From: Propionivibrio limicola
Lineage (GTDB): Bacteria > Pseudomonadota > Gammaproteobacteria > Burkholderiales > Rhodocyclaceae
NCBI RefSeq assembly: GCF_009469695.1
Contig: NZ_SSSR01000003.1
Span: 176,105-240,104 of the forward strand
Length of the DNA stretch: 64,000 nt
Direction: 5' to 3'
In this document: one piece after another, positions 57,489 to 64,000 of the stretch
Numbering within the stretch: position 1 is the first letter of the stretch
Layout of the letters: each line of letters starts with the position of its first letter
Notes under the pieces: generated by a model
The model's input: only the letters and a program-made list of their open reading frames with translations
What the model was told of the DNA's origin: nothing
The model's database searches: none
Position numbers and translations under genes: made by a program

Positions 57489-59329
57489 CGGCCGCGCAGG
57501 AAAAAGGAATCGAGTTCGTGCATCGAGAGCTGCGTCCAGGTGGGCCGCCCATGGTTGCACTGGTCGGCGCGTTCGGTTTCTTCCATCTGGCGCAGCAGGG
57601 CGTTCATTTCCGGCACCGAAAGCTGGCGGCGGGCGCGTACGGCGCCGTGGCAGGCCATCGTTGCCAGAAGTTCATTTCTTCGCTCGGTCATCAGTTGCGT
57701 CACGCCGTGCTCACGTAACTCGGTCAGCAAGGCGCGCACGAGCGAAGCCGGATCCGCCGCTTGCAGCAGGGCGGGGATGCTGCGCACGGCCAGTTGCGTC
57801 GGTCCCATCGCAGCAATCTCGAATCCCATGTCGTGCAGGGCGTTGGCGTGTTCTTCGGCGGTGGCGACCTCCAGGCCGTTGGCCGAAAAAACGGCCGGGA
57901 TCAGCAGCGATTGAGTGGCGACAGACTGGTCATCAAAAGCGCTCTTCAGCTTCTCATAAACGATGCGCTCGTGTGCCGCGTGCATGTCGACAAGCACCAG
58001 CCCCTGCGCGTTCTGGGCAAGGATGTAGATGCCATGCAGTTGCGCCAGCGCGTAGCCAAGCGGCGGTATTTCGGGAGATGTGTCGACCGGGGAGGGTGCG
58101 AGCGGCGTGCCGGCGGTTGTCTGTGCGCCGAACTGTAGCCGCGCCGAAGTACCCGGAAGCGGCGAATGCGCCGCCCGGCTGAACGCGTAATAGGCGGCGG
58201 TTGCCGGTTCGCTGATGCTCAGCGATTGCTGGACCACTGGGGGTGCGTAGTTTGTTCTCGGTTCCGTGCGAGAGGTTGCCGGCAGAGAAGGCGCGGGCCG
58301 AGAGGTTGTGGCGCTTGCGTCCGTGCCCATTGGGGCTGACAGCGCCTTTTGAACGGCGTGGAAAACAAATTGATGCACCGCGCGGCTGTCGCGGAAGCGT
58401 ACCTCGGTTTTGGCCGGGTGGACGTTGACATCCACCGCCGTGGGGTCGATTTCGAGAAACAGGCAATAGGCCGGATGGCGACTGCCGTGCAGCATGTCCT
58501 GATACGCTTCGCGCAAAGCATGACTTAACAGTTTGTCGCGCACGAAGCGGCCGTTAACGTAGCAGTACTGGCCGTCGCTGCGCGCCCGCGAGTGTGCTGG
58601 GATTGCGCAATGACCGGACACGCGCAGAAGGCCGGAGCCAGTGTCGACAGCGCGCGATTCGGCGAGAAAGGCTGGGCCGAGAATGGCGCCGGCGCGTCCC
58701 GCGGCGTCGCTTTTCGGCAGATGGAGGCCGGTGCGGCCGTTGTGGGTCAGGGTGAATGCGACCGAAGGGTGGGCCAGCGCGATGCGTCGGAAGGCGTCGG
58801 CGCAGTGGGCGAATTCGGTCGCTTCCGCTTTGAGGAATTTTCGTCGGGCCGGCGTGTTGTAGTAGAGGTCGCGCATCTCGATGACCGTTCCGGCGACCAG
58901 CGCGGCCGGTTCTGGTTCGGTGCCGGTTTCAGCCTGCAGCCGCCATGCGTGCGAGGCACCTGCTTGCCGGCTGGTAAGCGTCAGTCGGGCGACCGAAGCG
59001 ACCGAAGCGAGCGCTTCTCCACGAAACCCGAGCGTGCCGACGCGCTCGAGGTCTTCCAGCGTGGCGATTTTCGACGTGGCATGGCGAGTGAGCGCCAACG
59101 CCAGTTGATCCTTGGCGATGCCGCAGCCATCGTCGCTGATGCGGATCAGTTTGACGCCACCTTCTTCCAGTTGGACGTGGATGGCGGTGCTGCCGGCATC
59201 AAGCGCGTTTTCGAGCAGTTCCTTGAGTACGGATGCCGGGCGTTCGACGACTTCACCGGCAGCAATCTGGCTGATGAGCAGATCGGGTAAAAGCTGGATG
59301 GCGGGGGTGGGGCGAGTGTTCTGGTGCAT
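57485..59329 (-). CDS. mutL: DNA mismatch repair protein MutL
   Basis: MutL links MutS mismatch recognition to strand cleavage. The 614-residue protein has the GHKL ATPase motifs [31 protein letters not shown] and [13 protein letters not shown] near the N-terminus. A Pro/Ala/Ser-rich linker (about residues 340-410) and the C-terminal dimerisation domain follow. That domain has [11 protein letters not shown] and ends [12 protein letters not shown]. The ATG at 59329 is chosen by family fit; the frame runs open to 59458. Confidence 0.95.
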   Translation of the reverse strand: MHQNTRPTPAIQLLPDLLISQIAAGEVVERPASVLKELLENALDAGSTAIHVQLEEGGVKLIRISDDGCGIAKDQLALALTRHATSKIATLEDLERVGTLGFRGEALASVASVARLTLTSRQAGASHAWRLQAETGTEPEPAALVAGTVIEMRDLYYNTPARRKFLKAEATEFAHCADAFRRIALAHPSVAFTLTHNGRTGLHLPKSDAAGRAGAILGPAFLAESRAVDTGSGLLRVSGHCAIPAHSRARSDGQYCYVNGRFVRDKLLSHALREAYQDMLHGSRHPAYCLFLEIDPTAVDVNVHPAKTEVRFRDSRAVHQFVFHAVQKALSAPMGTDASATTSRPAPSLPATSRTEPRTNYAPPVVQQSLSISEPATAAYYAFSRAAHSPLPGTSARLQFGAQTTAGTPLAPSPVDTSPEIPPLGYALAQLHGIYILAQNAQGLVLVDMHAAHERIVYEKLKSAFDDQSVATQSLLIPAVFSANGLEVATAEEHANALHDMGFEIAAMGPTQLAVRSIPALLQAADPASLVRALLTELREHGVTQLMTERRNELLATMACHGAVRARRQLSVPEMNALLRQMEETERADQCNHGRPTWTQLSMHELDSFFLRGR

Positions 59330-59390
59330 GCGCGGATTATACCGGCGGGGCTTCGGGTAAAATGCCGCTTTTGTGTGTGGCGCCGTCGAG

Positions 59391-60053
59391 ATGGAATTTC
59401 TTACGCTTTTCGTGGATATGTTTGCGGGTTTTGCCGATGTTGTGCTGCATCTCGACAAGCACCTTGCGTTGCTTGTCCTGCAATATGGTGCCTGGATCTA
59501 CGCCATTCTTTTCGTCATTGTTTTCAGCGAAACGGGGTTCGTGGTAACGCCGTTCCTGCCGGGAGATTCGCTGCTTTTTGTTGCCGGCGCGTTGGCCGCC
59601 CTTGGGCAAATGGATATTGCTTTGCTTGTTGGTGTGCTTCTGGTGGCAGCGGCCGTCGGCAACATGGTGAATTATCAGATCGGCCGTTTTCTTGGGCCGA
59701 AAGTGTTCCAGTGGGAAAACTCCCGCTTTTTCAATCGTGATGCGCTCGTCAAGACGCATGCCTTCTATGAACGGCACGGTGGAAAAACGTTGGTGTTGTC
59801 GCGCTTTCTCCCTTTGTTCAGAACCTTTGCGCCTTTCGTCGCCGGTATTGGATCGATGAGCTATCCACGCTTTTTGTTCTTCAACCTGGTGGGGGCGGTC
59901 GGCTGGGTGGTTTCGCTGACCTTGGCTGGATACTTTTTCGGCAACCTGCCTTGGGTTCAGAGAAACCTGAGTGCCGTGATCATCGGCATCATCTTCGTTT
60001 CTCTGGTGCCGGTCGCTATCGGCTGGTTTAAACAGCGTCAGGCCAGCGCCTGA
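59391..60053 (+). CDS. DedA family membrane protein
   Basis: This 220-residue inner-membrane protein of the DedA (SNARE-associated/VTT) superfamily has about five hydrophobic segments and the motifs ETGFVVTPFLPGDSLLFVAG, NYQIGRFLG and the basic FYERHGGKTLVLSRFLPLFRTFAPFVAG. Family members act in membrane lipid (undecaprenyl phosphate or phospholipid) translocation. ATG 59391 is preferred; a GTG at 59373 is possible. It is divergent from mutL. Confidence 0.92.
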   Translation: MEFLTLFVDMFAGFADVVLHLDKHLALLVLQYGAWIYAILFVIVFSETGFVVTPFLPGDSLLFVAGALAALGQMDIALLVGVLLVAAAVGNMVNYQIGRFLGPKVFQWENSRFFNRDALVKTHAFYERHGGKTLVLSRFLPLFRTFAPFVAGIGSMSYPRFLFFNLVGAVGWVVSLTLAGYFFGNLPWVQRNLSAVIIGIIFVSLVPVAIGWFKQRQASA

Positions 60054-60089
60054 GAAAGTCTTCTGGAACGGTCGGGCGGATTGAGCTAT

Positions 60090-60965
60090 TCAACGCGCAC
60101 GGCGTTTCTTGTCCATCAGCTGCATGATCATCGGGGTAAAAATGATCTGCATGGCCAGCTCCATTTTTCCACCGGGGCAGACGATGCTGTTCGGGCGTGA
60201 CATGAACGAGTTGTCGAGCATGCTTAGCAGGTAGGGGAAGTCGATGCCCTTTGGGTTGCTGAAGCGAATAACGAGAAAACTCTCGTCCAAAGAGGGGATG
60301 TCGCGGGCAATCAGAGGGTTCGACGTGTCTACGGTCGGCACGCGCTGGAAGTTGACGTGGGTCTTCGAGAATTGCGGGCAGATGTAGTGCACGTAGTCGG
60401 GCATCCGGCGCAGGATCGTATCCATTACCGCTTCCGTCGAGTAACCTCGCAAGGCTTTGTCGCGATGGATCTTTTGTATCCATTCGAGGTTGATGATGGG
60501 AACGACGCCGACGCGCAGGTCGACATGGCTGCCGATGTCGACCTTGTTGGTCTTGATTACGCCATGCAGTCCTTCGTAAAAGAGCAGGTCGGTGTTTTCC
60601 GGAATGGGGTGCCATTCGGTAAAGGTGCCAGGCGCTGCGCCATACAGTTTTGCCTCTTCTTCGTCGTGAATGTAATGACGGCTCTTGCCGCGGCCGGTTG
60701 CTCCGTATTCACGGAATAGGCCTTCGAGATTCTCCAGCAGGTTGGCTTCGGGGCCAAAGTGGCTGAAGTTGTGATTTCCGGCCGCTGTCTCTTCGTCCAT
60801 CTTGGCCTGCATTGCTCCGCGGTCATAGCGGTGAAAACTGTCCCCCTTGATGATTTCCGCGTTGATTTTTTCGCGCCGGAAAATATGCTGGAACGACTTG
60901 GTAATTGAAGTCGTTCCAGCGCCAGATGATCCGGTGACGGCAATGATGGGGTGTTTGATCGACAT
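60090..60965 (-). CDS. prkB: Phosphoribulokinase
   Basis: Phosphoribulokinase phosphorylates ribulose-5-phosphate to the RuBisCO substrate ribulose-1,5-bisphosphate. The 291-residue product belongs to the proteobacterial class I type. It has the P-loop VTGSSGAGTTSITK, the substrate segment KGDSFHRYDRGAM and NHNFSHFGPEAN. Acidic residues are in HDEEEAKLYG and FYEGLHG. A closely similar PrkB is also found in organisms without a Calvin cycle, so function in CO2 fixation depends on RuBisCO elsewhere. fbp lies 27 bases upstream on the same strand. Confidence 0.92.
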   Translation of the reverse strand: MSIKHPIIAVTGSSGAGTTSITKSFQHIFRREKINAEIIKGDSFHRYDRGAMQAKMDEETAAGNHNFSHFGPEANLLENLEGLFREYGATGRGKSRHYIHDEEEAKLYGAAPGTFTEWHPIPENTDLLFYEGLHGVIKTNKVDIGSHVDLRVGVVPIINLEWIQKIHRDKALRGYSTEAVMDTILRRMPDYVHYICPQFSKTHVNFQRVPTVDTSNPLIARDIPSLDESFLVIRFSNPKGIDFPYLLSMLDNSFMSRPNSIVCPGGKMELAMQIIFTPMIMQLMDKKRRAR

Positions 60966-60992
60966 GAAGTGTTTCCTGTTTCCCGTTGCTGG

Positions 60993-62063
60993 CTATTCGA
61001 TACGGAATAGGGAGCGTGTCCCGAAGAGCGGCGATGTGAAGGGCTTGTCTTCCCCGTTCTGGTATTCAACGTGGTATCGATTGATGCGTTCGACTTCATT
61101 GCGCGACCCAAGAATCGCGGGAACGCGCTGATGCAGTGATTCTGGCTTGACATCAACGACGGGGTCGTAGCCTGTTGAGGCAAGTCCGCCAGCCTGTTCG
61201 ACAAGCATGGCCATCGGATTGGCCTTGTGCAGCAGCGCGATGCGGCCCGGGTCGCCGAGGTCTGCGTTGATGCGCGGGCAAATGAAGACGCCGCCGCGAA
61301 TCAGCAGGCGATGGACGTCGGCAACCATTGAGGCGGCCCAGCGCATGTTGAAATCCTTGTGTCGTACGCCAGTTTGTCCGTCAAGGCATTCTTCCACGTA
61401 GCGCCGGATCGGAGGCTCCCAGAAGCGGTTTTTCGACGCGTTGATCGAAAAGATTTGAGTGTCGGCGGGAGCTTGCAAGTTTGGGTGGGTTAGCAAGAAT
61501 TCCCCTATCTCCCTGTCCAGCGTAAAGCCGTGCGTGCCGGTGCCAACCGTCAGCACAAGCATCGTGGACGAGCCATAGAGCGCGTACCCCGCAGCTACTT
61601 GGTGTGAGCCAGTCTGAAAAAAATCGGCGGCCGAAACGGGGGCGTCCTCTTCGGGGCAGTACAAAATCGAGAAAATGGTGCCTACGGAGAGGTTGACGTC
61701 GAGGTTAGTCGCTCCATCAAGCGGATCGAACACCAATAGGTACTTTCCGCGCTGTCCGGCCTCCGATGCGACAAAAATATCATCCAAGTCCGCGGAAGAC
61801 ATGGCGGCGACGTGGCCGCCCCAGGCGCAATGCTGAATGATTGTTTGCTCGGCCAATGATTTGAGCGTTTTCGGGATTGCCTCAAGGGGGGTTGGAGTTG
61901 CGAACGAATGGCTCGAGAGAATGCCCCGCGAGACGGCCTGCGAGATTGCCTTGCAGGAACGTACAATGTCGCTTACCAGCATCGAGAAGTCGCCTTCGAG
62001 CATAGGGTTTCGGCGTTGTTCCTCGATCAGGAATTTGTTAACGTTGGTGCGTCCGAGTAGCAT
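60993..62063 (-). CDS. fbp: Fructose-1,6-bisphosphatase, class I
   Basis: This magnesium phosphatase makes fructose-6-phosphate in gluconeogenesis and the Calvin cycle. The 356-residue product has the metal-site motif YLLVFDPLDGATNLDVNLSVG and the substrate motifs MRWAASMVADVHRLLIRGG and EQAGGLAS. ATG 62063 fits the family N-terminus (NVNKFLIEEQRR). The much longer open frame upstream is antisense of rplM and rpsI. It is followed by prkB in one unit. Confidence 0.94.
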   Translation of the reverse strand: MLLGRTNVNKFLIEEQRRNPMLEGDFSMLVSDIVRSCKAISQAVSRGILSSHSFATPTPLEAIPKTLKSLAEQTIIQHCAWGGHVAAMSSADLDDIFVASEAGQRGKYLLVFDPLDGATNLDVNLSVGTIFSILYCPEEDAPVSAADFFQTGSHQVAAGYALYGSSTMLVLTVGTGTHGFTLDREIGEFLLTHPNLQAPADTQIFSINASKNRFWEPPIRRYVEECLDGQTGVRHKDFNMRWAASMVADVHRLLIRGGVFICPRINADLGDPGRIALLHKANPMAMLVEQAGGLASTGYDPVVDVKPESLHQRVPAILGSRNEVERINRYHVEYQNGEDKPFTSPLFGTRSLFRIE

Positions 62064-62225
62064 CAGGGGGCTTCCATCTGGTTGCAAAAAGTTCGGGGAG
62101 GTGAGGGTTGCAGTCGCGATTTTACTCGACTCTGTCTGTGTTTTTCGAGCAACGACGGGAGCTCTGGGGGTGGGGGGGTGAAAAAAACGATTGGAGAGAT
62201 TTTTTCTTTTTGTACAGCAGATTGA

Positions 62226-62255
62226 TTGACATGTTTGGCCGGTTTGTAATAGCAT
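62226..62255 (+). promoter_or_regulatory. Possible promoter of rplM-rpsI
   Basis: A perfect TTGACA lies at 62226-62231. The best -10 at a tolerable spacing is TAGCAT at 62250-62255 (18-base spacer). The start of rplM follows after about 40 bases, in which a structured autoregulatory leader would be expected. Confidence 0.4.
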
Positions 62256-62297
62256 GACCGGCTTTCCGTTATCAGGCATACAAGGACGGCGTTTCAA

Positions 62298-62726
62298 ATG
62301 AAGACTTTTTCCGCCAAATCGCATGAAGTAAAGCGCGAGTGGCTTGTGGTCGATGCCACCGACAAGGTGCTCGGTCGCCTTGCTACCGAAATCGCTCGCC
62401 GCTTGCGTGGTAAGCACAAACCAGAATTTACTCCTCACGTTGATACCGGCGATTTTATCGTTGTTACTAATGTCGAGAAGTTGCGCGTGACCGGCAATAA
62501 GGCGCAAGACAAAAAGTATTATCGCCATACCGGTTTTCCGGGCGGTATTTACGAAACGAGTTTTATCAAGATGCAGCAGCGTTTCCCGGCTCGTGTTCTT
62601 GAGAAGGCTGTCAAGGGGATGCTCCCGAAAGGGCCGCTCGGTTACGCCATGCTCAAGAAAATGAAGTGCTATGTGGGTGATGTGCATCCGCACGCGGCTC
62701 AGCAGCCGAAAGTTCTGGAACTTTAA
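62298..62726 (+). CDS. rplM: 50S ribosomal protein L13
   Basis: This 142-residue protein has [20 protein letters not shown] at the start, the [20 protein letters not shown] motif, [10 protein letters not shown] and the conserved [17 protein letters not shown]. rpsI follows 9 bases downstream, giving the universal rplM-rpsI pair. Confidence 0.98.
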   Translation: MKTFSAKSHEVKREWLVVDATDKVLGRLATEIARRLRGKHKPEFTPHVDTGDFIVVTNVEKLRVTGNKAQDKKYYRHTGFPGGIYETSFIKMQQRFPARVLEKAVKGMLPKGPLGYAMLKKMKCYVGDVHPHAAQQPKVLEL

Positions 62727-62735
62727 GAGGTCGAA

Positions 62736-63128
62736 ATGGCTGAAAATTATTTTTATGGCACGGGGCGTCGCAAAAGCGCCGTGGCTCGTGTCTTCATGAA
62801 GCGTGGCTCGGGAAATATCACCGTTAATGGAAAACCGGTTGATGAGTTCTTTTCCCGCGTTACCGGGCGCATGATTGTTCGCCAGCCGCTTGAGTTGGTC
62901 GAGCAGGCCGCCGGTTTTGATATTCTCGTCAATGTTTCCGGTGGTGGTGAGTCTGGCCAGGCCGGCGCTGTGCGTCATGGTATTACCCGTGCGTTGATCG
63001 AATACGATGCTCAGTTGAAGTCGGTTCTTTCCAAGGCGGGCTTTGTGACCCGTGATGCCCGCGAGGTTGAGCGTAAGAAGGTGGGTCTGCATAAGGCGCG
63101 TCGCCGTAAGCAGTTCTCCAAGCGCTAA
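62736..63128 (+). CDS. rpsI: 30S ribosomal protein S9
   Basis: This 130-residue protein has [16 protein letters not shown] near the N-terminus and the C-terminal [17 protein letters not shown], whose final SKR tail reaches the P-site tRNA. An intrinsic terminator follows at 63147. The 295-base stretch to erpA (63129-63423) holds only that terminator; argC, often found here, is absent. Confidence 0.98.
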   Translation: MAENYFYGTGRRKSAVARVFMKRGSGNITVNGKPVDEFFSRVTGRMIVRQPLELVEQAAGFDILVNVSGGGESGQAGAVRHGITRALIEYDAQLKSVLSKAGFVTRDAREVERKKVGLHKARRRKQFSKR

Positions 63129-63146
63129 AAATTTCTGTTCGCCAGC

Positions 63147-63180
63147 AAAAGCCGCCCATGGGGCGGCTTTTGTTTTTTTT
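63147..63180 (+). terminator. Terminator of rplM-rpsI
   Basis: AAAAGCCGCCC pairs perfectly with GGGCGGCTTTT around a 3-base loop, followed by a run of eight T. Confidence 0.93.
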
Positions 63181-63423
63181 GGTTGTCCGGACTATGATTG
63201 CGCACTTGCCTGGGTGGTGGTCGCAAAATGCGAATATTGTTTTTCGGTTCCCCGGTGAATGGTGTCGCAGATCGCCGTCCTTTTGTGGGTGTCGGCCGGA
63301 ACTTCTTCGGTTGCATTGGGTTCGAATGCATGGTGCCAAGTGGGAGTGGCTCGCTCGGTGGTTTTTGTGTTAGTCGATGGTGTGTTCTTCGCCAACGCAT
63401 TTTGTCATTTGAAAGGGTTTGTT

Positions 63424-63774
63424 ATGGGCGCAGTTGCAGAGATGCCTTTGCCGTTTGTTTTTACTGATAGTGCTGCGAATAAGGTGAAGGATCTGATCGC
63501 GGAGGAGGGTAATCCGGATTTGAAGTTGCGGGTTTTTGTTACCGGAGGGGGGTGCTCAGGTTTTCAGTACGGGTTTACCTTTGATGAGGTTGCAAATGAA
63601 GACGATACGGCGCTTGAGAAAAATGGCGTAGTCCTTCTGGTTGATCCGATGAGTTATCAATATTTGGTTGGGGCGGAGATTGATTACACCGAGGGGTTGG
63701 AGGGGGCGCAGTTTGTGATCAAGAATCCGAATGCAACGTCCACTTGTGGGTGTGGTTCTTCGTTTTCTGCCTGA
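63424..63774 (+). CDS. erpA: Iron-sulfur cluster insertion protein ErpA
   Basis: ErpA is an A-type carrier that delivers Fe-S clusters to target enzymes. The 116-residue product has [17 protein letters not shown] and the C-terminal [12 protein letters not shown], giving the three ligand cysteines. The ATG at 63424 follows AAAGGG; the frame is open upstream to 63259 without homology. An rRNA operon promoter starts shortly after its stop. Confidence 0.95.
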   Translation: MGAVAEMPLPFVFTDSAANKVKDLIAEEGNPDLKLRVFVTGGGCSGFQYGFTFDEVANEDDTALEKNGVVLLVDPMSYQYLVGAEIDYTEGLEGAQFVIKNPNATSTCGCGSSFSA

Positions 63775-63810
63775 GAGTGTTTTTGGGCTTTAAAAAAGTG
63801 GCGATGGGTG

Positions 63811-63838
63811 TTGACATTCTTGTTAGTTTCTGTAGAAT
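63811..63838 (+). promoter_or_regulatory. rRNA operon promoter
   Basis: TTGACA and TAGAAT are separated by 16 bases, a near-consensus sigma-70 promoter. It is followed after about 60 bases by an rRNA leader with a boxA-like element, so it most probably drives a 16S-23S-5S operon beginning beyond the window. Confidence 0.78.
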
Positions 63839-63900
63839 GCACGCCTTCGCTTCTGACGCGACGCGAAACGAAGCGGATGAAGAAGTGGTGATGAGTAGTT

Positions 63901-64000
63901 AGTTCTTTAAAAATTGGGTAATTGATAGGTGTGGGTTTTTGGTCGAGCGGTATCTGCGCAAGCGGATACGGCAAAAAGATTTGAAACTCGCACGATGTAA
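63901..64000 (+). promoter_or_regulatory. rRNA operon leader with boxA-like antitermination site
   Basis: AGTTCTTTAAAAATTGGGTA closely resembles the leader found just upstream of 16S rRNA genes in betaproteobacteria, where the TTCTTTAA core serves as boxA for Nus-dependent antitermination. The 16S gene itself is not reached. The GC-rich pair CGGTATCTGCGCAAGCGGATACGG downstream can form a hairpin (CGTATCCGCTT-like), consistent with a processing stem. Confidence 0.7.

Noticed and set aside
62064..63092. Long open extension of the fbp frame upstream through rplM and rpsI
   Set aside because: The added residues are antisense of ribosomal protein genes and the family N-terminus fits the ATG at 62063.
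63181..63423. Searched for argC remains between rpsI and erpA
   Set aside because: No argC-like motifs are visible in any frame; the gap appears to be plain intergenic DNA.

Overview
The window is a high-GC chromosomal segment dominated by conserved housekeeping genes. Gene families and gene order point to a betaproteobacterium, most likely of the order Rhodocyclales. Supporting signs are the rpsU-yqeY-dnaG-rpoD block, the hda-pcnB-folK-panBC block divergent from purM, pilMNOPQ, the rplM-rpsI-erpA neighbourhood, and a betaproteobacterial style rRNA leader at the right edge. The order-level assignment is inference; no 16S sequence is in the window.

Layout. 0-10 kb (+): end of gltB, gltD, glmU, glmS, cardiolipin synthase, transketolase and a TauE/SafE permease. 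10.2-15.2 kb (+): the overlapping type IV pilus operon pilMNOPQ. 15.2-16.5 kb: decayed IS3-family transposase and inverted repeats. 16.5-25 kb: GTP-type PEP carboxykinase (-), a D,D-peptidase, a dtd relic, comF (-), bioB, bioC, gpmI and a CBS-pair protein (-). 25-30 kb: engB, a probable antisense-strand small RNA, hemB, a membrane acyltransferase, a HAD hydrolase and argB. 30-38 kb (mostly -): aspS, a frame-disrupted secreted RNase, barstar, nudB; then the pilB-pilC-pilD set, fmdB and a DUF502 protein. 38.4-43 kb (-): rpsU, yqeY, dnaG, rpoD and a CAT-anticodon tRNA. 43-51.5 kb: tsaD, the long minus-strand hda-to-panC operon, and purM. 51.5-56.3 kb: a charged orphan protein and a two-gene RND efflux system. 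56.5-62 kb: mutL-miaA (-), a DedA protein, then fbp and phosphoribulokinase (-). 62.2-64 kb: rplM, rpsI, erpA and the promoter and leader of an rRNA operon whose 16S gene starts beyond the edge.

Together the genes cover nitrogen assimilation (gltBD), cell-wall precursor synthesis (glmS, glmU), lipid synthesis (cls), type IV pili (two clusters supplying the alignment complex/secretin and the motor/platform/peptidase), biotin, heme, pantothenate, folate and arginine steps, and replication/transcription/translation. Phosphoribulokinase beside fructose-1,6-bisphosphatase suggests a Calvin cycle, although RuBisCO is not in the window.

The most interesting items are a barnase-like RNase gene whose catalytic histidine has been moved out of frame while its barstar inhibitor stays intact, and a probable small RNA on the minus strand between engB and hemB whose two hairpin loops both carry anti-Shine-Dalgarno-like C-rich motifs. 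Genome-decay marks (internally deleted dtd, broken IS3 transposase) lie near the unusual pilQ-pckG junction.
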